A DNA stretch of 33,514 nucleotides from JAJKJG01 sp036389455. GTDB lineage: Bacteria > Pseudomonadota > Alphaproteobacteria > Rhizobiales > Beijerinckiaceae. Under the pieces are notes generated by a model. It was given only the letters and a program-made list of their open reading frames with translations. It made no database searches and was not told where the DNA came from. Numbering within the stretch: position 1 is the first letter of the stretch; each line of letters begins with the position of its first letter. The DNA lies in contig DASVPW010000143.1 of NCBI GenBank assembly GCA_036389455.1, positions 1 to 33,514 of the forward strand, in the 5' to 3' direction. This document shows, in pieces, positions 1 through 7,091 of the stretch. The position numbers were made by a program, and so were the translations under genes.

Positions 1-82
1 CCCGCGTTACGTTGAGGCGGAGGCTTAGGGCAGGCACCGCGCATGACCCCTCGGGCGGGGAGGGCGAGACCAGGAGAGCGGC

Positions 83-1417
83 ATGACAGCCCCCGCCTTC
101 ATGTTCGCGACCGGGATCGAGAACAGCTATCCGACCATCGACAATGGCCGCGTCCGCATCGACGAGATGGAGAAGTGCGGCCATTACCGGCATTGGAAGA
201 CCGACTTCGAGCTCGTGCAGGAGCTCGGCATCTGCTTCCTGCGCTACGGCCCGCCGATCCACCAGACCTTCCTCGGCCCCGGCCGCTACGACTGGGAGTT
301 CGCGGACCTCGCCTTCGGCGAGCTCAAGCGCCACAACCTCGTGCCGATCGTGGACCTGTGCCACTTCGGCGTGCCGGACTTTATCGGCAACTTCCAGAAC
401 CCCGACTTTCCCAGGCTTTTTGCCCAGTACGCGAGGGCCTTCGCCGAGCGCTATCCGTGGGTGCAGCTCTATACGCCGGTCAACGAGATGTACATCTGCG
501 CCCTGTTCTCGGCGTCTTATGGCTGGTGGAACGAGCAGATGACCTCGGACCGCGCCTTCGTCACGGCCTTGAAGCACCTCGTCAAGGCGAACGTCTGCGC
601 GATGTCGTGCATCCTCGACGTGCGGCCGGACGCGATCTTCATCCAGAGCGAATCGTCGGAGTACTTCCACGCCGACAACCCCTCGGCCATCAAGCCGGCC
701 GAGGTGATGAACGCCCGGCGCTTCCTGTCGCTCGACCTCAACTACGGCCGGCGGGTCGATTCCGAGATGTACGAGTACCTCCTCGACAACGGCATGACCC
801 GCGACGAGTACCACTTCTTCATCGACCGGAACCTCCGCCATCACTGCATCATGGGCAACGACTACTACGTCACGAACGAGCACCGGGTCGCGGCCGACGG
901 CGCGACGCGCTCGGCCGGTGCGGTGTTCGGCTACGACGAGATCACCCGCCAGTACTACGACCGCTACCGCCTGCCGGTGATGCACACCGAGACCAACCTC
1001 ATGGAGGGGGAGGGCGGCCACGAGGCGGTGGACTGGCTCTGGAACCAGTGGGCGAACGTGCTGCGCGTGCGCAACACCGGCGTGCCGATCGTCGGCTTCA
1101 CCTGGTACTCGCTCACCGACCAGGTCGACTGGGACGTGGCGCTCCGGGAGGCGAGGGGGACCGTGAACCCGCTGGGCCTCTACGACCTCGACCGCAACAT
1201 CCGGGCGGTGGGACAGGCCTACAAGGAACTCATCCGCGAGTGGCGCCAGGTGCTGCCGACCCAGAGCGTGTGCCTCGTCGTGCCCGTGGTGCATCCGGAC
1301 GAATACGAGGAGCCGATCGCACGGCGCCTGCGCGAGCGGGCCGGGGACCTGCGCCAGGACAAGACCGCCGCGGAGTTCTCGACCCCGGACGAGCCCGCCA
1401 TGGCTGAAGGGAGCTGA
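83..1417 (+). CDS. Glycoside hydrolase family 1-like protein (beta-glucosidase fold)
   Basis: The 444-residue protein resembles GH1 retaining beta-glycosidases. N134-E135 in TPVNEMY matches the acid/base NEP motif, although Pro is Met here. E303 in HTETN fits the nucleophile (I/V)TENG motif. WYSLTDQVDW at 341-350 matches the GH1 WSLxDNFEW segment, and DLCHFGVPDF at 91-100 resembles the TLYHWDLP strand. ATG at 83 is preferred because an AGGAGAG Shine-Dalgarno lies 6-7 bases upstream. No signal peptide is evident, so it is probably cytoplasmic. The SDR gene starts 1 bp after its stop, implying one transcript and perhaps joint sugar or glycoside metabolism. It is shorter at the N-terminal end than many GH1 enzymes, and the substrate cannot be read from the sequence. 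The fold call is fairly firm; activity is inferred. Confidence 0.85.
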   Translation: MTAPAFMFATGIENSYPTIDNGRVRIDEMEKCGHYRHWKTDFELVQELGICFLRYGPPIHQTFLGPGRYDWEFADLAFGELKRHNLVPIVDLCHFGVPDFIGNFQNPDFPRLFAQYARAFAERYPWVQLYTPVNEMYICALFSASYGWWNEQMTSDRAFVTALKHLVKANVCAMSCILDVRPDAIFIQSESSEYFHADNPSAIKPAEVMNARRFLSLDLNYGRRVDSEMYEYLLDNGMTRDEYHFFIDRNLRHHCIMGNDYYVTNEHRVAADGATRSAGAVFGYDEITRQYYDRYRLPVMHTETNLMEGEGGHEAVDWLWNQWANVLRVRNTGVPIVGFTWYSLTDQVDWDVALREARGTVNPLGLYDLDRNIRAVGQAYKELIREWRQVLPTQSVCLVVPVVHPDEYEEPIARRLRERAGDLRQDKTAAEFSTPDEPAMAEGS

Positions 1418-1418
1418 C

Positions 1419-2156
1419 ATGCGCTTGGACGGCAAGGTCGCGATCGTCACCGGCGGCTCGAGCGGCATCGGGTTAGCCAGCGCCCGGCGGCTCGGCGCCG
1501 AGGGCGCCCGCATCGTCATCGCAAGCCAGAACAAGGGCCGCATCGAGGCTGCGGCCGAGCGGGTGCGCAGCAAGGACAAGGTCGACGTCCTCGGCCTCGA
1601 GTGCGATGTCAGCCAGGAGCCGCAGGTCGTTGCCGTCGTTGAGAAAACGCTTGAACGCTTCGGCCGCCTCGACATCGTCGTCAACAACGCCGGCATGATG
1701 CTGTTCAAGCCCCTCGAGGAGTACACGCCGGGCGACTGGGAGCGGGTGCTGGGCGTCGACCTCATGGGCTCGGTACACTTCACCAAGCAGGCGTTCCTCA
1801 CCATGAAGGACGGCGGGGCGATCGTGAACGTCGCGAGCATCCACGCCCTCGTGACCTCGCCCCTCGTCGCCCCTTATGCCGCCGCGAAGGCCGCGACCCT
1901 CTCGCTGACGCGCTCGGCCGCGATCGAGGGCCACGACAGGGGCATCCGCGCGAACGTCATCCTCCCCGGCGCCATCGACACCGGCATGCTGTGGGACAAT
2001 CCGAACGTGAAGTCGGGCGCCGAGAAGATCGACCCGAAGGACGTGGGCAAGCCGGAGGACGTGGCGGCCGCCGTCGCGTTCCTCGCCTCCGACGACGCCC
2101 GCTTCATCACCGGAACGGCGCTCAGGGTGGACGGCGGGCGCCTCGATCGGCTTTAA
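1419..2156 (+). CDS. SDR-family NAD(P)-dependent oxidoreductase
   Basis: Classical short-chain dehydrogenase/reductase of 245 residues. The Rossmann motif TGGSSGIG is at 11-18, NNAG at 89-92, catalytic S140, and YAAAK at 153-157 supplies Tyr153/Lys157. The C-terminal FITGTALRVDGG is typical of FabG-like members. Beta-strand 2 ends in ASQN rather than an acidic residue, which fits NADP(H) better than NAD(H). The gene starts one base after the glycosidase stop, with GAAGGG just upstream, so the two are probably cotranscribed and may act on related carbohydrates. The substrate is unknown because SDR specificity cannot be read from motifs. Confidence 0.9.
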   Translation: MRLDGKVAIVTGGSSGIGLASARRLGAEGARIVIASQNKGRIEAAAERVRSKDKVDVLGLECDVSQEPQVVAVVEKTLERFGRLDIVVNNAGMMLFKPLEEYTPGDWERVLGVDLMGSVHFTKQAFLTMKDGGAIVNVASIHALVTSPLVAPYAAAKAATLSLTRSAAIEGHDRGIRANVILPGAIDTGMLWDNPNVKSGAEKIDPKDVGKPEDVAAAVAFLASDDARFITGTALRVDGGRLDRL

Positions 2157-2164
2157 ACGCCCGC

Positions 2165-2974
2165 ATGCTGGTCGACAGCCACTGCCACCTCGACTTCCCG
2201 GGCCTTTCCGAGCGGCTGCCGGAGGTGCTGGCGCGCGCCAGGGCCGCGGGTATCGGGCGCCTCGTCACGATCTCGACCCACGTCGCCCGCGTCGCCCGCT
2301 ACCGGGCGCTCGCCGAGGCGCATCAAGAGATATTCTTCACCGTCGGCACGCACCCTCACAACGCCGCCGAGGAGCCCGACGTGACGGCGGCCGAGATCGT
2401 GCGCCTCTCACGCCATCCGCGCTGCGTCGCGATCGGCGAGGCCGGGCTCGATTACCACTACGACAAGAGCCCGCGGGACGTGCAGCGAAAGGTGTTCCGC
2501 ACCCACATCGCCGCCGCCCGCGAGAGCGGCCTGCCGCTCGTCATCCACGCCCGCGACGCCGACGAGGACATGATCGCGATCCTCTCGGAAGAGATGGGGC
2601 AGGGGGCCTTTAATGCCGTCCTGCACTGTTTCTCGTCCGGCCGCCGGCTCGCCGAAGTGGGGGTCGACCTCGGCTTCTCCGTGTCCTTCTCGGGCATCCT
2701 GACCTTCCGGCGCTCGGACGAGCTGCGCGCCATCGCCCGGGCCGTGCCGCCGGAACGGCTCCTGGTCGAGACCGACGCCCCCTACCTCGCCCCCGAGCCG
2801 CACCGGGGCCGCCCGAACGAGCCGGCCTACGTGGCTCACACGGCCCGGGTCCTCGCCGATGTCGTGGGCCTCGACGCGCAAGCGCTCGCCGACCTTACCA
2901 CCCGCAACTTCTACCGGCTGTTCCAAAAGGCCGCCGTCCTCGACCATGCCGCCGCCGAGGCGGCGTCCGCATGA
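2165..2974 (+). CDS. TatD-family metal-dependent hydrolase / DNase
   Basis: 269 residues with the TatD metal-site series: H6-x-H8 in DSHCHLD, E92 in GEAGLDYHYD, H128 in LVIHARDAD, H154 in LHCFSSG, and D204 in LLVETDAPYLAPEPHRG. TatD/YcfH proteins are two-metal TIM-barrel nucleases with 3'-5' exonuclease activity. An upstream in-frame extension exists, but ATG 2165 starts directly at the conserved MLVDSHCHLD N-terminus and lies 8 bases after the SDR stop. The 3' end overlaps the next gene in an ATGA arrangement, implying translational coupling. In many alphaproteobacteria this gene follows metG and holB; those are not here. Confidence 0.93.
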   Translation: MLVDSHCHLDFPGLSERLPEVLARARAAGIGRLVTISTHVARVARYRALAEAHQEIFFTVGTHPHNAAEEPDVTAAEIVRLSRHPRCVAIGEAGLDYHYDKSPRDVQRKVFRTHIAAARESGLPLVIHARDADEDMIAILSEEMGQGAFNAVLHCFSSGRRLAEVGVDLGFSVSFSGILTFRRSDELRAIARAVPPERLLVETDAPYLAPEPHRGRPNEPAYVAHTARVLADVVGLDAQALADLTTRNFYRLFQKAAVLDHAAAEAASA

Positions 2975-3768
2975 CGCTCAGCGTCACGATCCTCGGCTGC
3001 GGCTCCTCCGGCGGCGTGCCCCGGGTCGGCTCGGGCTGGGGTGCCTGCGACCCGGCGGAGCCGCGGAACCGCCGCCGGCGCTGCTCGATCCTGGTCGAGC
3101 GGACGGGCGAGGGCGGCACGACATCCGTCCTCGTCGACACCTCGCCGGATTTGCGCGACCAGCTCCTCGATGCGAACGTCCGCCGCCTCGACGCCGTGCT
3201 CTACACCCACGACCACGCCGACCACATGCACGGCATCGACGACCTCCGGCCGCTCGTCATCCACATGCGCCGCCGCATCCCGGCCCATGCCGACGCCGCG
3301 ACGAGCCGGGTGCTCAACGCGCGCTTCGGCTACTGCTTCAAGACGCCGCCCGGCAGCGAATACCCGCCGATCCTCGACGAGCACCGGCTCGAGGTCGGCC
3401 GGCCCGTCACCGTCGACGGCCCGGGCGGCCCGGTGACCGGGCTGCCGTTCGACATGGTCCACGGCTCGGGCCGGGCCCTCGGCTTCCGCTTCAACGGCCT
3501 TGCCTACGCGAGCGACGTGAGCGCCATGCCGGACGAGAGTCTCGGGGCCCTCGAGAATCTCGACGTGCTGGTCCTCGACGCGCTGCGCTACACGCCGCAC
3601 CCGACCCATTTCTCGGTCGCCGAGGCGCTCGCCCTGATCGAGCGCGTGAAGCCCCGCCGCGCGATCCTGACGAACCTGCACACCGACCTCGACTACGCCC
3701 GCCTCGCCGCCGAGGTCCCGGACGGCGTCGTGCCGGCCTTCGACGGGATGCGCATCGAGACCGCTTGA
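2971..3768 (+). CDS. MBL-fold metallo-hydrolase (PhnP-like)
   Basis: A 265-residue metallo-beta-lactamase-fold hydrolase. The metal-binding HDHADH motif is at 80-85, and the N-terminus ILGCGSSGGVPR is typical of the PhnP / cyclic-phosphodiesterase-like group. D56 in VDTSPDLRDQLL, then VHGSG and YASDVSAMPD, follow the usual order of later metal and substrate residues. The start codon overlaps the tatD stop by four bases (ATGA), so the pair is translationally coupled. TatD plus this hydrolase is a common alphaproteobacterial pair. Its physiological substrate is not defined by the sequence, and no phn genes are nearby, so a role in phosphonate breakdown is not supported. Confidence 0.9.
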   Translation: MTLSVTILGCGSSGGVPRVGSGWGACDPAEPRNRRRRCSILVERTGEGGTTSVLVDTSPDLRDQLLDANVRRLDAVLYTHDHADHMHGIDDLRPLVIHMRRRIPAHADAATSRVLNARFGYCFKTPPGSEYPPILDEHRLEVGRPVTVDGPGGPVTGLPFDMVHGSGRALGFRFNGLAYASDVSAMPDESLGALENLDVLVLDALRYTPHPTHFSVAEALALIERVKPRRAILTNLHTDLDYARLAAEVPDGVVPAFDGMRIETA

Positions 3769-3920
3769 GGTGCGAGCAAATCCGGAAAAGACGCTGAAAA
3801 ATCGAGGTAAATCGCTCTAGCCGTGTTCGGGGCGGCTCTCCCTATATGTTCCATAATATATCTTATGCGTGTAAAGGGCATCAGGAGACCGGAGTCTATT
3901 GATCCCCCCGGAGCTGTATT

Positions 3921-4286
3921 TTGTGGATGAGCTGGTATGGTGTGCCGATGATCCCGTTGCGCCCGACAAAGCCTGCCCCGGCCGAACTTGCGCCCCTGCT
4001 TGCTTGCGTGCGCGAGACCTTGCACCCGGTGGAGATCTGGCTGTTCGGCAGCCGTGCCCGCGGCGATCATTGCCCCGACAGCGATTGGGATCTGCTCGCC
4101 GTTCTTCCGGATGAGGCCCCGGACGAGTTGACGGACCCGCTCGTCGCCTGGGGCATCTCCCATCAGAGCGGCGTCCCGGCAACACTCCTCACGACGAAGC
4201 GCGGCGACTTGGAGGCTATTTGGGGCCTGCCCAACACCTTAGGTTACGACCTGTCGCGGGAGGGAGTGCGATTGGTTGTCCGCTGA
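3921..4286 (+). CDS. MNT-type nucleotidyltransferase domain protein (MntA-like antitoxin)
   Basis: A small nucleotidyltransferase of 121 residues. The minimal-NTase signature GSx10DxD is exact: G43-S44 followed by D55-W-D57 in GSRARGDHCPDSDWD. Known MntA proteins add AMP to a partner HEPN toxin (HepT) and neutralise it. The next gene encodes a HEPN protein and overlaps by 11 bp. The start is uncertain. TTG 3921 has GGAG seven bases upstream; ATG 3927 and ATG 3948 are also in frame, and 3948 gives the more family-like length. The strand where a third carboxylate is expected reads VPATLLTT, with no Asp visible, so catalytic competence is open. Lower GC and an AT-rich leader suggest acquisition. 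Confidence 0.85.
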   Translation: MWMSWYGVPMIPLRPTKPAPAELAPLLACVRETLHPVEIWLFGSRARGDHCPDSDWDLLAVLPDEAPDELTDPLVAWGISHQSGVPATLLTTKRGDLEAIWGLPNTLGYDLSREGVRLVVR

Positions 4287-4722
4287 ACTCCTCATCGCGA
4301 CCCACCTCCGCCTCGCGGAAGAGGCGTTGCGCGGGGCCGATCTTCTGTTCCAGGGCGGAAATCGAAACGCCGCTTATCTGACCCAACAGGCGGTCGAGCA
4401 GATGGTTCTGGCGCTGGCGCAGTCCGAAGGGATTCATTACCAGCGCGGGCAACAGCATCAGCTCGATACAATGGTCCGGGCGCTCCCGGACGAAAACACC
4501 TTCAGGGCCTCGTTGGAGGCGCTCGCCTGGCTCGAGGCCTATGCGACCGCGTTTCGCTATCCCAGGACGAAAGGCGGACTCGTCCCGGCGCCATCCCAAG
4601 ACAAGCTCAAGGCCGCCATCTCGACCGCGAGAGATATCCTGAGGCAACTGACGCTGCACTTCGGCGTCGAGCCCGACGACAAAACGGACCAGCCTGTGCG
4701 CCATGCCGAGGCGCCGCGATAA
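4276..4722 (+). CDS. HEPN-domain protein (HepT-like toxin partner)
   Basis: 148 residues, helical, and similar to the COG2250 / PF05168 HEPN group: NAAYLTQQAVEQMVLAL at 31-47 matches the family segment YxAAxxxxQQAxEKALKAL, QQHQLD at 59-64 matches its HxL turn, and AFRYP at 92-96 its RYP motif. HEPN partners of MNT proteins are typically RNases or RNA-binding toxins. A strict R-x(4-6)-H RNase motif is not clear; the closest arrangement is R57-GQQ-H61, so ribonuclease activity is uncertain. The likely start is TTG 4276, inside the 3' end of the nucleotidyltransferase gene, giving an 11-bp overlap and tight coupling. Third positions are richer in A/T than in the flanking genes. Confidence 0.82.
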   Translation: MSAELLIATHLRLAEEALRGADLLFQGGNRNAAYLTQQAVEQMVLALAQSEGIHYQRGQQHQLDTMVRALPDENTFRASLEALAWLEAYATAFRYPRTKGGLVPAPSQDKLKAAISTARDILRQLTLHFGVEPDDKTDQPVRHAEAPR

Positions 4723-4816
4723 GAAGCCTAGCCCCGGCGTGGGAGCCGTGCCGCTCGCTCGCGACCCAGCGAAAAACCTTCGAGACCGCCCTCCCCGGCC
4801 GTCCGCGCCGGCAGGC

Positions 4817-5692
4817 TCAGCCCGCCTTGCGGCTCGCCGGGCGGGCCTTCCTCGGCGCCTTGGCGGCTCCCCGGTCGCCGCTGGTCTTCGAGGCGGCCTT
4901 CCTTGCGGCGGCGGGCTCCTCCGAGGCGATGCTCCTGCGCAGGGCGTCCATGAGGTTGACCACGTTCGACGGCGGCGGGACGGCGGGCGTCGCGGCCGGC
5001 CGGCCGGTCTCCTTCGACTTCACGAGGTCGATCACCGCGCTCTCGTAGCGGTCCTCGAACCCGGACGGATCGAAATCGGCCGACTTCGTCTCGATGATGT
5101 GGCCTGCGAGGTCCCGCATCTCCTTCGGCAGGCTGAGGTCCGGGATGTCCTCGAAATAGGGCTCTTCCCCCCGCACCTCGTAGGGGTAGCGCAGGACCGT
5201 CGCCATGATGCCCCGGCCAAGGGGCTCGAGCAGCACCATCCGCTCGCGGCGGGAGATCACGACGCGCGCGACGCCCGCCTTGCCCTTCTCCCGCATGGCG
5301 TCGCGGATGACCGCGAAGGCCTCCTGGGCGACCTTGTCGTCGGGGGCGATGTAGTACGGCGCCTCGAGATAGCGCTTGTCGACCTGCTCGACGGGCACGA
5401 AGCTTTGGATGTCGATGGTGTGCGTGCTCTCGATCCGGATCGCGTCGAGCTCCTCGTCCTCGACGAGGACGTAAGAGTTGCGGCCGACCTCGTAGCCCTT
5501 GACCCTGTCGTCAGGCTCGACCGTCTCGCCCGTCGCCGGGTCGACGAACTGCTGCTTCACGCGGTTGCCGGTCGTGCGGTTGAGGGTGTTGAAGCGGACG
5601 CGGGAGGACGTGCTGGTCGCCGGATACAGCGCCACGGCGCAGGAGACGAGGGAGAGCTTCAGATACCCCTTCCAGTTTGCACGCGCAGCCAT
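4817..5692 (-). CDS. ku: Non-homologous end-joining protein Ku
   Basis: Bacterial Ku of 291 residues. It binds DNA double-strand ends as a homodimer and recruits ligase D. The N-terminus MAARANWKGYLKLSLVSCAV and segments such as LNRTTGNRVKQQFVDPATGE, VKGYEVGRNSYVLVEDEEL and APYYIAPD are characteristic of the Ku core. The last 30 or so residues form a basic Lys/Arg/Ala tail, as in DNA-binding tails of bacterial Ku. ATG 5692 is chosen over an upstream in-frame start because AGGAG precedes it and the family N-terminus begins here. No ligD is present in this window. The gene diverges from a BRCT/HTH/TPR protein gene across about 200 bp holding a strong palindrome, so joint regulation is likely. 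Confidence 0.95.
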   Translation of the reverse strand: MAARANWKGYLKLSLVSCAVALYPATSTSSRVRFNTLNRTTGNRVKQQFVDPATGETVEPDDRVKGYEVGRNSYVLVEDEELDAIRIESTHTIDIQSFVPVEQVDKRYLEAPYYIAPDDKVAQEAFAVIRDAMREKGKAGVARVVISRRERMVLLEPLGRGIMATVLRYPYEVRGEEPYFEDIPDLSLPKEMRDLAGHIIETKSADFDPSGFEDRYESAVIDLVKSKETGRPAATPAVPPPSNVVNLMDALRRSIASEEPAAARKAASKTSGDRGAAKAPRKARPASRKAG

Positions 5693-5729
5693 ACTAAACT
5701 CCTGGTGGTACTCGGCCTCGACACTCGTT

Positions 5730-5832
5730 TTGACTCTCGCGAGAGTCAAGCGGTGATTCGCGTCGACTCTCCTGTGGGTCGTCGCGGCGGGCCGTCGACT
5801 CTGTCGCACCCGCCGAATACTTGATTGGACTC
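5730..5832. promoter_or_regulatory. Palindrome plus regularly spaced GACTC sites (candidate operator array)
   Basis: The ku / BRCT-HTH-TPR intergenic region contains a perfect 20-bp palindrome, TTGACTCTCGCGAGAGTCAA, at 5730-5749. GACTC begins at 5732, 5765, 5797 and 5828, i.e. steps of 33, 32 and 31 bp, close to three helical turns. CGTCGACTCT is identical at 5761-5770 and 5793-5802. Sites on one face of the helix suggest cooperative binding. The palindrome ends 38 bp before the ku start codon, and TTGACT in each arm resembles a -35 element. The HTH protein encoded on the right is the obvious candidate regulator. Binding is inference; the repeats are seen directly. Confidence 0.6.
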
Positions 5833-5893
5833 AAAAGCTCGGAGAGGCGCGGACTCGAACGGTCGCCCGAGGGAAAGAGGGGTCCGAAGACCC

Positions 5894-6994
5894 ATGGGTC
5901 CCGAAAGATTCTGCCTCTACGTCGTCGGGCGGCTGCACGGGGTGACGCGGGAGCGCCTCGCCGCCCTCGTCGCCGCGGCCGGCGGGCGCCTCGTCCGCAC
6001 GGCGGGCCCGCGGGTTGACCTCGTCTGCGTCGCGCACGGCACCGTGCCGGCGCTCCTCGGCACCCATGCAGTCGAGCTTCCCCAAGGCATCCCGGAGGGA
6101 TGCCGGACGTTAAGCGAGCTCTCCCTCAGGCGCCTCCTCGGCCTCGCCCCTCCCCTGCCGGCGCACAATCGGGCGTTCACCGCCGCCGACGTGGCGGGCC
6201 GGTCGGGCCTCGCCTCGGACGTCGTGCGCGCGCTTGCCCTCTACGACGTGCTCGAGCCCTGCGGCGACGACTACGGCTACGGCGACCTCCTCGCGGCCCG
6301 CGAGGTCGGCCGTCTCCTGAGGGCCGGGCTGCCCCTGGGCGCGATCATCGAGGCGGCGGGCACGCTACGCCGCTCGGGGCGGACCTTGTCCGACACGCGC
6401 CTGCACGAGGCGCCGTGGGGCGAGATGCTCCAGGAAGTGGCGGGCCGGCTCGGGCGCCTCGACGGGCAGTTCACCCTGCCCCTCGCCGAGACCTTCGAGA
6501 GCGTGGACGGATTCTTCGAGCGGGCCGAGGAGCTGGAGCGCGCGGGAGACCTGGCCGAAGCGGAGAGACTCTACCGCATCGCGCTCCGGATCGACCGGAC
6601 CGACCCCGTCCTGCCCTTCAACCTGGGCAACGTCCTCGAGGCCCGGCAACGGCCCGAGGAGGCGGCCCTCGCGTACCGGCAGGCGATCGCGCGGGATCCG
6701 TGCTTTTCCGAGGCCTGGCTCAACCTCGGACTCCTGAAGGAGGGCGGCGGCGACTCCTCCGGCGCGGCGGACTGCTACCGCCGGGCGCTCGACCCGCGGC
6801 CCGACTATGCGGACGCGCTGTTCAACCTCGCCCTGCTGCTGACGCGGCGCGAGGACTACGACGCCGCCCTCCCCTTGTGGGACCGGTTCCTCGCCCTCAG
6901 GCCCGCCGGCAAGGAGGCCCGGCAGGCCCGCCGGATGGCCATGCTCTGCCGCATGGGCGCGCTGCCCCGGCCGGCGAGCGCCGCGGCCTGCTAG
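5894..6994 (+). CDS. BRCT + MerR-like HTH + TPR protein, divergent from ku
   Basis: A 366-residue protein with three apparent parts. Residues 5-82 resemble a BRCT domain (FCLYVVGRLHGVTRERLAALVAAAGGRL, then a VDLVCVAHG strand). Residues 95-150 look like a MerR-type winged helix (FTAADVAGRSGL, then LEPCGDDYGYGDLLAAREVGRLLRAG). From about 217 to 350 there are TPR repeats (AEELERAGDLAEAERLYRIALR, LGNVLEARQRPEEAALAYRQAIARDP, LGLLKEGGGDSSGAADCYRRAL, LALLLTRREDYDAALPLW). ATG 5894 is favoured because the BRCT domain starts there and AAGAGG lies upstream; TTG 5825 would add 23 low-complexity residues lying over the repeat array. A role in controlling or scaffolding end-joining is inferred from the ku neighbourhood. 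Domain assignment is by eye. Confidence 0.8.
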   Translation: MGPERFCLYVVGRLHGVTRERLAALVAAAGGRLVRTAGPRVDLVCVAHGTVPALLGTHAVELPQGIPEGCRTLSELSLRRLLGLAPPLPAHNRAFTAADVAGRSGLASDVVRALALYDVLEPCGDDYGYGDLLAAREVGRLLRAGLPLGAIIEAAGTLRRSGRTLSDTRLHEAPWGEMLQEVAGRLGRLDGQFTLPLAETFESVDGFFERAEELERAGDLAEAERLYRIALRIDRTDPVLPFNLGNVLEARQRPEEAALAYRQAIARDPCFSEAWLNLGLLKEGGGDSSGAADCYRRALDPRPDYADALFNLALLLTRREDYDAALPLWDRFLALRPAGKEARQARRMAMLCRMGALPRPASAAAC

Positions 6995-7091
6995 ATCGGC
7001 CCGCGCCTCGCCGAGGGGGTTCGGCGCCTGAGCTTTGACCCTGGGGCCTTGCCGTAATACCGACCGCCATCCGGAGCCCAGGACTAAAGCC

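Noticed and set aside
2..28. Possible C-terminal end of an upstream gene (PRYVEAEA-stop)
   Set aside because: Only nine codons including the stop are visible; the frame cannot be supported without upstream sequence.
43..1407. 454-codon frame overlapping the GH1-like gene
   Set aside because: Arg/Pro-rich out-of-frame translation without motifs; the frame from 83 holds the GH1 residues.
3846..3860. GTTC in the leader of the MNT-HEPN pair as a possible SOS box
   Set aside because: No second GTTC at the required seven-base spacing.
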